Below, piece after piece: positions 1-6,782 of a DNA stretch of 12,097 nt. The stretch comes from Bacteroidota bacterium (GTDB taxonomy: Bacteria; Bacteroidota; Bacteroidia; Flavobacteriales; Flavobacteriaceae). Within the stretch, counting starts at the first letter, position 1, and every line of letters starts with the position of its first letter. The position numbers and the translations under genes are program-made. The notes beneath the pieces were generated by a model that was not told the origin of the DNA, did not search any database, and saw only the letters and a list, made by a program, of their open reading frames with translations. The stretch is from NCBI GenBank assembly GCA_009936675.1, contig JAACDY010000035.1, positions 1-12,097 on the forward strand, written 5' to 3'.

Positions 1-458
1 AAAATCCAATGAATAGCGCTTTTGACGATGGCCAAGAATACGATGGCAAACAAAAACAGGGTTGCTCCCTCGTTCCAAATCCTCATAAAGTTGGAGGAAT
101 AACGGATCTCGTCTCGCTGTAATTCCAAGAACATCTGATGTGTTTTTAGGTGATAGGCATAGAGTAAAAGGATGAATCCGGTTTTAATCAACATCCAAGA
201 TTGGTAGAGCCACTCAGGCATTAAAACCAATAACCAAATGGCGAACAAGGTGGCCAGAATTGCCGAAGGCCAAGTGATAATGTACCACAATCTTCGAGAC
301 ATGATTTTGAGTTGTTTCTCCAATATTTCTTTGGCCGGAGAGCTTTTTTTGGAAGCCTCAATGTGATAGATAAACAATCGGGGTTCGTAGAACAATCCAG
401 CAAACCAAGTAACCACAAAAATTAAGTGAAGGGATTTTATATAATTGTAATACTCCAT
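1..458 (-). CDS. hemJ: Protoporphyrinogen IX oxidase HemJ (C-terminus beyond window)
   Basis: HemJ is an integral membrane enzyme that oxidises protoporphyrinogen IX to protoporphyrin IX, the substrate of ferrochelatase. The reading frame starts at ATG 458 and is still open at base 1, giving 152 residues; flavobacterial HemJ is usually about 175-180, so the last segment is missing. The N-terminus shows the family signature in helix 1: His11, Trp18, then GLFYEPRLFIYH at residues 21-32 with Arg27. RRLWYIITWPS (55-65) leads into helix 2, Lys92 lies at the start of helix 3, and RIWNE (126-130) precedes helix 4. Hydrophobic stretches at about 8-28, 58-80, 88-104 and 131-148 fit four membrane helices. 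It is the last gene of the hemH arm but lies 101 bp after the transporter gene, so it may have its own promoter. The family assignment is firm from the signature; catalysis is known from the family. Confidence 0.9.
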   Translation of the reverse strand, partial: MEYYNYIKSLHLIFVVTWFAGLFYEPRLFIYHIEASKKSSPAKEILEKQLKIMSRRLWYIITWPSAILATLFAIWLLVLMPEWLYQSWMLIKTGFILLLYAYHLKTHQMFLELQRDEIRYSSNFMRIWNEGATLFLFAIVFLAIVKSAIHWI

Positions 459-523
459 TGGTTTTCGGGTCTGGTGGTGGTATTGGTATAGAATAGATTA
501 CAGAATTACAAATTACAAAAACT

Positions 524-543
524 TAAACAAATGCAAATGTTTA
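524..543. repeat. Small AT-rich inverted repeat between the MATE gene and hemJ
   Basis: TAAACA (524-529) and TGTTTA (538-543) form a 6-bp inverted repeat with an 8-base spacer, 17 bases beyond the stop codon of the MATE gene on the minus strand. On that strand the repeat is followed by AAGTTTTTG, so it might be a weak terminator or attenuator. It could also be an operator for hemJ. The 459-559 gap otherwise holds no clear TAnnTTTG box on the minus strand. In DNA this AT-rich, such a repeat can occur by chance. Confidence 0.25.
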
Positions 544-559
544 TTTTAAGGGCAAATCA

Positions 560-1900
560 TTAGGAATTCAAATATTTTCTGAGTTCGTAAACCAAAAAAC
601 TACCCGTGACGATGGTTGCGAGTAATTCTGCAATGGGGAACGCCAGCCAAACCCCGTTAATTCCCATAAAACTCGGAAAAATATACAGTAAGGGGATAAA
701 GAAAAACCCTTGACGGGTCAAGGTAAGCAACAATGCTGGGAGTGCTTTACCAATGGCTTGATAGTAGGCCGCGCCGATCAACTGCACACCCACAATGGGG
801 GTGGCGGCAAAGACCCACCGAATGGCTGCTGGTGCTTTTTCAAGTACCAAGGGTTCATTGGTAAAAATACCCCCGATGGAATTCGAAAAGACATTGATCA
901 TCAGAAAAATCAAGGTCGCAAATCCCGTTGCGTAAAGAACTGCTGTTCGGATGACTTGCTCCACTCTTTTTTTATTATTGGCACCGTAATTGAAACCCGC
1001 AATGGGTATAAAGCCTTGGGTAATCCCCAATACGGGGAAAAGTGAAAACATTAAAAGTCGGCTGATGATGGCATAGACCGCCACGGCCGATTCTCCCCCC
1101 AAACCAAAAAGTAAGTTGTTGACCAACAAAACCGAAAGACTTACCACTCCTTGTCGAGCCAGAGTGACAGATCCCAAAGCACCAATTTCTTTGGTGATAT
1201 TGCTGTCCAATTTAAAGTCCCCGATGTTGAGGTGCAATTCAGAACGATTTGAGTTGAAAAAATAAAGAATATAGAAGGCGCAAACCCCATAGGACAGGGT
1301 AGTGGCCCATGCAGCTCCGTGCATTCCATAGTCGAAAATATAAATCAAGACATAGTCCAAGATCAAATTTGAAATCGAGGGCAGCATCATGGCATACATG
1401 GCGTTTTTGGGTTTTCCCACCGCTCGAATGACATTGTTGCCCATCATACAATAACCCAAAACGGGTACCCCATAGAGCACTATAGTATAATAGATTTTGG
1501 CCGGCTCATAAAGTGCGCCTTTCCCTCCAAAAGCAGGGATGATGCTATCGACAAAAAGCAACCCAAAAAGGACAAAACTGATGGTCAGGGAAAGCGTCAA
1601 AATAATTTGATTGCCGAAGGTTTTGGTGGCTTTAGCAAAGTCGTTGCTCCCCAAAGATCGGGAGATGATAGAACTACCTCCCAAACCGATGGCCATGCCG
1701 AGTGCAGCAATAAAAAAAGAAACGGGCAATACCACATTAATGGCGGCGATGGCATTCGCACCAATCCATTGACCAACAAAAATGGTGTCGATCAAAATAT
1801 TGAGCGACATGACCAATATACCAATGGATGCCGGGACGGCCTGTTTGATCAATAACTGAGGTATGGCTTGGGTGCCAAAAGAGGCCGAACCACCTTTCAT
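560..1900 (-). CDS. MATE-family multidrug/organic-compound efflux transporter
   Basis: The 446-residue product is a polytopic inner-membrane protein with about twelve hydrophobic segments in the two-bundle arrangement of MATE transporters, which export organic compounds in exchange for Na+ or H+. Visible family features include the first helix pair (SLNILIDTIFVGQWIG, about 32-47), the loop GGSSIISRSLG (about 74-84), NNVIRAVGKPKNAMYA (about 154-169) with the following helix, and IPIAGFNYGANNKKRV in the second half (about 298-313). Together these point to the MepA/NorM-like branch. Its ATG overlaps the hemH TGA in an ATGA (1897-1900), so the two are probably cotranscribed and translationally coupled. 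The substrate cannot be read from the sequence. The position makes a porphyrin, haem or siderophore-related compound conceivable, but that is inference from context only. Confidence 0.9.
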   Translation of the reverse strand: MKGGSASFGTQAIPQLLIKQAVPASIGILVMSLNILIDTIFVGQWIGANAIAAINVVLPVSFFIAALGMAIGLGGSSIISRSLGSNDFAKATKTFGNQIILTLSLTISFVLFGLLFVDSIIPAFGGKGALYEPAKIYYTIVLYGVPVLGYCMMGNNVIRAVGKPKNAMYAMMLPSISNLILDYVLIYIFDYGMHGAAWATTLSYGVCAFYILYFFNSNRSELHLNIGDFKLDSNITKEIGALGSVTLARQGVVSLSVLLVNNLLFGLGGESAVAVYAIISRLLMFSLFPVLGITQGFIPIAGFNYGANNKKRVEQVIRTAVLYATGFATLIFLMINVFSNSIGGIFTNEPLVLEKAPAAIRWVFAATPIVGVQLIGAAYYQAIGKALPALLLTLTRQGFFFIPLLYIFPSFMGINGVWLAFPIAELLATIVTGSFLVYELRKYLNS

Positions 1901-2931
1901 GCAGAAGTGACTGTTTCAGCTTTAGCCCATTGGTCGATCCAGCGACTCATCACATTCACCCAATCTGTTCGGGTATTGATGCAGGGAATCACGTGAAGTT
2001 CCTCTCCGCCTTTTTCTTCAAAATCTTCTGCAGCTTCCATTCCAATTTCTTCTAAAGTTTCTAGACAATCAGAGACGAAGGCGGGGGTAACAATGGCCAT
2101 GTTTTTGATTCCTTTTTTGGCAAATCTGGCAACCGTTTGGTCAGTGTAGGGCTGCAACCAAGGATCAACCCCCAGTCGGGATTGAAAACTGGTAGAATAG
2201 GTACCTTCTTTCAGTTCGAGGTACTCTGCCACCTGTCGGGTGGTTTCGAAACACTGATGACGATAACAATATTGATGGGCTTCGGAGGCTGTTTGACAAC
2301 AGCTTTTGTCGATCTTACAATGGGATTTGGTAATGTCCGATTTTCGAATGTGACGCTCGGGAATCCCATGATAGGAAAACAACAAATGCTCCCATTCTTT
2401 ATCTTTTAAATCTTCTTGGATGCTATTGGAAAGTACCCTGATGTAGTCTGGATGGTTGTAAAAAGGAGGTAAAACCGTAAACTCTAATTCAGGATATTTT
2501 TCGTTTTTGATTTCTTCGGCCAGTACCAAAATGGTCTCTGTGGTGGCCATAGCAAATTGAGGATAGAGAGGAATCAACATGATCTCATCTACCCCTTGAT
2601 CTACCAAGGATTTGATTCCTTCTTCAATGGATGGAGAACCATATCGCATGGCCAAACCCATAGGAACAGAAACTTTGTTTTGTACGGCCTCTTGCAGTCT
2701 TTTGGACAGCACAATCAAAGGAGACCCTTCGTCCCACCATATTTTTTTGTATGCCTTGGCAGACTTTTTGGGTCGGGTATTCAGGATGATTCCTTTTACC
2801 AAAAAAGCTCTCAGGGCTTTGGGTAGGTCGATCACCCGCTCGTCCATGAGAAACTCACCTAAATATTTCTTTACATCTTTGGGATTGGGACTGTCTGGGG
2901 AGCCCAAATTGATCAATAACGCACCTTTCAT
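1897..2931 (-). CDS. hemH: Ferrochelatase HemH with internal cysteine cluster
   Basis: Ferrochelatase inserts Fe2+ into protoporphyrin IX to give protohaem, the last step of the pathway. The 344-residue protein has the whole fold: an N-terminal LLINLGSPDSP segment (5-15), the catalytic motif SYHGIPERH (186-194) with His188, TSFQSRLGVDPWLQPYTD (247-264), and CLETLEEI (289-296) with Glu291, the acidic residue paired with the catalytic His. Between the His motif and the second domain lies a short insert with five cysteines (205, 211, 212, 222, 227). Such internal cysteine segments bind a [2Fe-2S] cluster in a known subclass typified by Myxococcus xanthus. ATG 2931 is 10 bases after the regulator's stop codon, and the 3' end overlaps the MATE gene by 4 bases. 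No Shine-Dalgarno sequence is visible, as is usual in this phylum. Confidence 0.97.
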   Translation of the reverse strand: MKGALLINLGSPDSPNPKDVKKYLGEFLMDERVIDLPKALRAFLVKGIILNTRPKKSAKAYKKIWWDEGSPLIVLSKRLQEAVQNKVSVPMGLAMRYGSPSIEEGIKSLVDQGVDEIMLIPLYPQFAMATTETILVLAEEIKNEKYPELEFTVLPPFYNHPDYIRVLSNSIQEDLKDKEWEHLLFSYHGIPERHIRKSDITKSHCKIDKSCCQTASEAHQYCYRHQCFETTRQVAEYLELKEGTYSTSFQSRLGVDPWLQPYTDQTVARFAKKGIKNMAIVTPAFVSDCLETLEEIGMEAAEDFEEKGGEELHVIPCINTRTDWVNVMSRWIDQWAKAETVTSA

Positions 2932-2941
2932 CTACATTTTT

Positions 2942-3799
2942 TTACGAAGATACAGACATTAAATATTTTTTGGGAGTCGTCCCAAATTTCTTTTTGAAAG
3001 CCGCAATAAAATGACTGGAAGTACTGTAACCCAGCTTGAGGCTGATTTCATTGATGTTGTGTTGTTTGGCATTGAGCATGCTCCGAGCCTCATTCATTTT
3101 GTGATCCAATAGGTAGCCATAGACCGTATCCCCATAGATTTGCTTGAATCCTTCTTTGAGTTTCTTGAGATTGAGTCCAATTTCGGCCGAAAGTTCCTGA
3201 AGGGTAGGGGGTTCTGTCATTTGACTCAATATGATTTCTTGGGCCTTTCTGATTTTTCTCACATTTTCCTCATCCACCAAAAAAGGACACTGCTCTACAT
3301 CGGCATCCTCGCTTTTGTTGAAAAACAAACTCAATAATTCATATACTTTACCTTTAAAATAGAGGGTTTGCATGCTCTCGTGGACTTTGGTTTCCATGAT
3401 TTGACTCAAAATAACACTCATGGTTGGACTTATGGCTCTGGTGTCATAATATTTTTTGGTATTGTTTTCAGGGCTTAAAAAATGAATGTGATCGGCATCC
3501 TCAGAAAATAAACTGTGGAATTTTTTGATAGAGATCACCAAACTTACCACGGCCGAATCCGGGGTCAGATTCAAGTCAATCGGCAAAGCCCTCTGGGGAT
3601 TGTATAACAAAATTACATTCTTGGACATCAAAGGCAACTGATAACTTCCTCCGTTAAACTCAAAACTGCCCGAACCCTTTTGGCGAAAATGAAACTGGAT
3701 AAACTCCTGACTGACTTCCTCCTCGTGCTTGAGGGTTTTATCCTCCTCATTTTTGTATCTTAAAATATAAAAACCGTTTTCAATTATAGTCCTATCCAT
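2942..3799 (-). CDS. AraC-family transcriptional regulator (PchR-like)
   Basis: The 285-residue protein has an N-terminal ligand-binding half without a recognised enzyme motif and a C-terminal AraC double helix-turn-helix domain (about 186-283). The second HTH reads ISLKLGYSTSSHFIAAFKKK, followed by FGTTPKKYL (272-280), the usual AraC ending. The first HTH region (LSAEIGLNLKKLKEGFKQIYG, about 203-223, followed by VYGYLLDHKMNEAR) has the KLKxGFKxxxG pattern of PchR-type regulators, which in other bacteria respond to ferric siderophores. I chose ATG 3799. The frame stays open to a TTG at 3913, but those 38 residues are Ile/Lys/Asn-rich, match nothing I recognise, and would cover a candidate promoter box at 3872-3879. 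The gene heads the hemH arm and faces hemA, so it may regulate one or both arms. The effector is unknown. Confidence 0.9.
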   Translation of the reverse strand: MDRTIIENGFYILRYKNEEDKTLKHEEEVSQEFIQFHFRQKGSGSFEFNGGSYQLPLMSKNVILLYNPQRALPIDLNLTPDSAVVSLVISIKKFHSLFSEDADHIHFLSPENNTKKYYDTRAISPTMSVILSQIMETKVHESMQTLYFKGKVYELLSLFFNKSEDADVEQCPFLVDEENVRKIRKAQEIILSQMTEPPTLQELSAEIGLNLKKLKEGFKQIYGDTVYGYLLDHKMNEARSMLNAKQHNINEISLKLGYSTSSHFIAAFKKKFGTTPKKYLMSVSS

Positions 3800-3830
3800 T
3801 GTTCCGCTATCGTTGTTTTTAAGAAAACTC

Positions 3831-3854
3831 TTATTTAGAATTATTCTAATTAAT
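3831..3854. promoter_or_regulatory. Inverted repeat in the regulator-hemA control region, candidate operator
   Basis: TTATTTAGAA (3831-3840) and TTCTAATTAA (3845-3854) are inverted repeats matching at 9 of 10 positions around a 4-base centre, with a perfect core of TTAGAA-N4-TTCTAA. The repeat lies 32-55 bases upstream of the regulator's ATG and about 150 bases upstream of hemA. It could be a binding site for a dimeric repressor, a hairpin in the regulator's leader, or chance in AT-rich DNA. AraC proteins more often use direct repeats, so the binding partner is open. Confidence 0.35.
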
Positions 3855-3871
3855 TTTATTGATATCCCCTC

Positions 3872-3879
3872 AAAAATAT
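3872..3879 (-). promoter_or_regulatory. Candidate -7 box for the regulator-hemH arm
   Basis: On the minus strand, 3879 to 3872 reads TATTTTTG, an exact match to the Bacteroidota -7 consensus TAnnTTTG. Transcription would begin near 3865, leaving a leader of roughly 65 bases before ATG 3799. No TTG at the usual 19-21-base spacing is present upstream; the nearest is 26 bases away. The box is therefore only a candidate. Confidence 0.35.
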
Positions 3880-3947
3880 TATATTTAAAGGAATTTTTAA
3901 AAAAACAAAGCAAAAAACCTTCTTGGTTGATAATAGTTCTTCTGGCG

Positions 3948-3979
3948 TTGTTTTTTAAATATCCCTCTCTTTAATTTTG
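3948..3979 (+). promoter_or_regulatory. Bacteroidota-type promoter of the hemA operon
   Basis: TTG at 3948-3950 and TAATTTTG at 3972-3979 are separated by 21 bases. They match the -33/-7 arrangement (TTG, about 19-21 bases, TAnnTTTG) of the primary sigma factor in Bacteroidota. Transcription would start near 3985-3988, giving a short leader of about 15 bases before the hemA TTG start at 4002. The exact -7 match and good placement make this the best-supported promoter in the window. Confidence 0.65.
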
Positions 3980-4001
3980 TATTGGAATTTAGACTGGACT
4001 T

Positions 4002-5207
4002 TTGAAAAACACCATTCAGTATTGTGTAGTTGGCTTAAGCCATAAGAACGCTGACCTTGTGACCCGAGGAAGCTTTAGTTTGGACAAACACCAAACCGAA
4101 AGTCTTTTGGCACAAGCTAAGGCAGATGGCGTGGAGGAATTGATGGTCATTTCTACCTGTAATCGTACGGAATTGATGGGTATTGTCCACGATCCCAAAA
4201 TATTGGTTGACTATCTATGTTCTTTCTCTGGCGGCGATGTTTCCCTTTTTTTAGAAAAAGGCTATGTGTTGAGTGATCGACAAGCCCTTGACCATGTCTT
4301 TCGTGTAGGCTGCGGTTTGGAAAGTCAAATCATCGGCGACTTTGAGATCATCGGCCAGTTAAAAAGAGCTTTTTCCAATTCCAAAAAACAGCAGATTGTC
4401 AACGGTTTTTCCGAAAGATTGGTCAACGCTGTCATTCAGTCCAGCAAGCGCATCAAAACCGAAACCCAATTGTCCTCTGGAGCTACTTCTGTTTCTTTTG
4501 CCTCCGTCCACTACATACTCCGACACGTAAAACAGGTCAGTCAAAAGAATATTCTCTTGTTTGGAACTGGAAAAATCGGAAGAAATACTTGCGAGAATCT
4601 GATCAAGCACACCCAAAACGATCAGATTGTATTGGTCAATCGCTCCGAAGAAAGTGCGCAAAAGGTGGCAGGTAAATTTAACTTGGTCGTTAAAAAAATC
4701 GGAGAATTAAAGTCTGAGATCGAACAATCTGATATCATGATCGTGGCCACTGGTGCCCAAGACATTACCGTTGAGGCCTCTATGATGCCAAAAGACAAAC
4801 CGCTCTTAATTTTGGATCTATCTGTTCCTTCCAATGTCGATCCCCAACTAAAAGAGCTTCAAAATATTACCCTAATCAACTTAGACGAATTGTCTCAGCT
4901 GACCAATGATACCCTCAAAAAAAGAGAACAGTTCATTCCACAGGCCAACGAAATTTTAAATGAAGTTAAGGCAGAGTTTTTTCAGTGGGTAGATCACAGA
5001 AAATTTGCTCCTACACTCAAAGCACTAAAACAAAAATTACTTGATGGTCAACATAAAGAACAGGGGGAGGTTCAGGAATTTTCTCAAATCGTTTATCGAC
5101 TGACCGGAAAAGTAGCCAGTTATTTAAAAGAAAATCCGTCTAAAGCTGATCAAACCATGGCATTATTGCAGCATGTTTATCAATTGGATTCAGATTTAGA
5201 TGTTTGA
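4002..5207 (+). CDS. hemA: Glutamyl-tRNA reductase HemA
   Basis: HemA reduces glutamyl-tRNA(Glu) with NADPH to glutamate-1-semialdehyde, the first committed step of the C5 haem pathway. The 401-residue protein shows VVGLSHKNAD near the N-terminus, the catalytic thiol in STCNRTEL (51-58; Cys53), GLESQIIGDFEIIGQLKRAF (105-124) of the catalytic domain, the NADPH-binding LLFGTGKIGRNT (185-196), and a C-terminal dimerisation helix region. The start is TTG at 4002: no in-frame ATG or GTG gives a full N-terminus, and the TTG sits just downstream of a good promoter. The non-ATG start may hold down the level of this entry enzyme. The 3' end overlaps hemC by 8 bases. The downstream aminomutase gene hemL is not in the window. 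Confidence 0.96.
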   Translation: MKNTIQYCVVGLSHKNADLVTRGSFSLDKHQTESLLAQAKADGVEELMVISTCNRTELMGIVHDPKILVDYLCSFSGGDVSLFLEKGYVLSDRQALDHVFRVGCGLESQIIGDFEIIGQLKRAFSNSKKQQIVNGFSERLVNAVIQSSKRIKTETQLSSGATSVSFASVHYILRHVKQVSQKNILLFGTGKIGRNTCENLIKHTQNDQIVLVNRSEESAQKVAGKFNLVVKKIGELKSEIEQSDIMIVATGAQDITVEASMMPKDKPLLILDLSVPSNVDPQLKELQNITLINLDELSQLTNDTLKKREQFIPQANEILNEVKAEFFQWVDHRKFAPTLKALKQKLLDGQHKEQGEVQEFSQIVYRLTGKVASYLKENPSKADQTMALLQHVYQLDSDLDV

Positions 5208-6114
5208 CAAAATCCTTCGTGTTGGAACCCGAGACAGTCCATTGGCCCTTTGGCAAGCCCATAAGGTTCTTGGCCTACTGAAAGCCGCTCAGCTCAAAAC
5301 CCAGTTGATAGCCACCAAAAGTGCTGGAGACCTCAACCTTACCCAACCCATTTATGCCATGGGGATTCAGGGCGTCTTTACCAAAACCCTAGACATTGCC
5401 CTGTTGGAAAACCGTATTGATTTGGCCGTTCACAGTCTCAAAGATGTTCCCACCCAACTGCCTGAGGGACTTGTGCTCGCCGCTGTGTTGGAAAGGGGCA
5501 GTGCCTCCGATGTTTTGGTTCAAACGCATAAGGCCGATTTGGAACAAGCTTCGACGATCGCCACTGGTAGCTTGAGAAGAAAGGCTCAATGGTTGCACCG
5601 ATATCCCCACCACCATTTGGTCAATCTACGTGGCAACGTTCAAACCCGTATGGATAAATTGTTTTCCAGCAATTGGGAAGGTGCCATTTTTGCCAAAGCA
5701 GGCTTGGAACGCGCCGAACTCCTGGGGTCTCATTTTCAAGAATTGGATTGGATGATTCCCGCTCCCGCACAAGGAGCTATTGGCATCGTTTGCAGGATTG
5801 ACGACAGTGAGTTGATCGAAGAATTACAAAAAATAAACCATCAACCCACCCAAATATGCGTTGATATCGAAAGAGGTTTTCTCCGCATATTGGAGGGAGG
5901 ATGTTCTGCTCCCATCGGTGCCCATGCTGTTGTAGCTCAAAATAATATTCAGTTTAAGGGAGGTGTTTTTTCGTTGGACGGACAAACGGCTGCAACCACT
6001 TTTAAAGAAGTGGAAATTAGCGATGGAGAAAATTTAGCCGCTAAGGCGGCAAAAGAAGTCCTGGCTAAAGGAGGTGATCAAATCATGAAAACTATTGAAT
6101 CTAGTAAACCATGA
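5200..6114 (+). CDS. hemC: Hydroxymethylbilane synthase (porphobilinogen deaminase) HemC
   Basis: HemC polymerises four porphobilinogen molecules into hydroxymethylbilane on a covalently held dipyrromethane cofactor in the cytosol. The 304 residues match the usual family length. VGTRDSPLALWQA (8-20), VHSLKDVPTQLP (77-88) with catalytic Asp82, TGSLRRKAQ (122-130) with the substrate-binding arginines, and LRGNVQTRMDKL (143-154) are all present. The cofactor cysteine is Cys235 in LEGGCSAPIGAH (231-242). Its ATG lies inside the last codons of hemA, an 8-base overlap, and its stop overlaps the hemD start as ATGA. It is therefore likely translated by coupling within the hemACDEFB operon. Confidence 0.98.
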   Translation: MFDKILRVGTRDSPLALWQAHKVLGLLKAAQLKTQLIATKSAGDLNLTQPIYAMGIQGVFTKTLDIALLENRIDLAVHSLKDVPTQLPEGLVLAAVLERGSASDVLVQTHKADLEQASTIATGSLRRKAQWLHRYPHHHLVNLRGNVQTRMDKLFSSNWEGAIFAKAGLERAELLGSHFQELDWMIPAPAQGAIGIVCRIDDSELIEELQKINHQPTQICVDIERGFLRILEGGCSAPIGAHAVVAQNNIQFKGGVFSLDGQTAATTFKEVEISDGENLAAKAAKEVLAKGGDQIMKTIESSKP

Positions 6115-6782
6115 GATTGCTCTCCACCAAAATATTGTCTCAAGATTTTAGAGATCGGTTGCTTATGCATCAATTCAGTCTGGTCGAGCAATCCTTTATC
6201 AAAATCAGTTTTATAGAAAATCCCAAAATTGATCAGATTTTTGACCACCTTATTTTTACCAGTCAAAATGCGGTCAATGCGGTTTTATCTTCCTCCAAAA
6301 TCTTAAAAATGATGGAAGGAAAAACGATCTATTGTGTGGGAAAAAAGACCGCAGCCCTTTTGGTCGAAAATAAGCAAAAAGTGGCCAAAATCGCTCAAAA
6401 TTCGGCAGAACTGGCTCATTTTTTAATAAAAAGTCATAAAAAGGAGTCGTTTTCGTATTTTTGCGGAAAGCTCAGAACTCCCGATTTAGAAGAAATTTTA
6501 CCTACTCAGGGATTGCACATTCAACCCATCCAAGTTTATACTACCCATATACAAGATCACCCCCTAAAAAGTCATTTTGATGGAATCCTTTTTTTTAGTC
6601 CCAGTGGGGTGCGAGGCTATGCCCAAAGCAATGGATTTGAAAATACCCATAGTTTTTGTTTGGGAAACTCCACCGCCAAGGAAGTTGCACTGCACACTTC
6701 TCAGTATACTGTTGCCAAGGAACCCAGTGAATCCCAACTTTTATTATCACTAAAAAATCACATTACGCTACATGAAGAATGA
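6111..6782 (+). CDS. hemD: Uroporphyrinogen-III synthase HemD
   Basis: HemD closes and isomerises hydroxymethylbilane to uroporphyrinogen III, preventing the dead-end type I isomer. This is the most divergent enzyme of the pathway in any bacterium, and the call rests partly on its position between hemC and hemE. The 223-residue protein nevertheless has the two-lobed pattern: LIFTSQNAVNAV (47-58), YCVGKKTAALL (74-84), a linker region containing FCGKLRTPDLEEIL (117-130), ILFFSPSGVRGY (159-170), and CLGNSTAKEV (183-192) near the end. The TSxNAV and FxSPSGV segments are the usual substrate-binding loops. The gene starts in an ATGA overlap with hemC and overlaps hemE by 11 bases. It looks somewhat more AT/Lys-rich than its neighbours. 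Confidence 0.93.
   Translation: MRLLSTKILSQDFRDRLLMHQFSLVEQSFIKISFIENPKIDQIFDHLIFTSQNAVNAVLSSSKILKMMEGKTIYCVGKKTAALLVENKQKVAKIAQNSAELAHFLIKSHKKESFSYFCGKLRTPDLEEILPTQGLHIQPIQVYTTHIQDHPLKSHFDGILFFSPSGVRGYAQSNGFENTHSFCLGNSTAKEVALHTSQYTVAKEPSESQLLLSLKNHITLHEE

Noticed and set aside
221..418. Short minus-strand frame with a Trp/Leu-rich product near the left edge
   Set aside because: It is an alternate frame within hemJ, whose own frame carries the full HemJ signature.
710..1045. Plus-strand open frame of 111 codons, Gly-rich product
   Set aside because: It is antisense to the MATE transporter gene, has no family resemblance, and fits the pattern of a shadow frame.
3800..3913. Longer form of the AraC regulator starting at TTG 3913 (38 extra residues)
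   Set aside because: The extra residues are low-complexity Ile/Lys/Asn-rich, match no family feature, and overlap a candidate promoter box and an inverted repeat. ATG 3799 gives a normal-length AraC protein.
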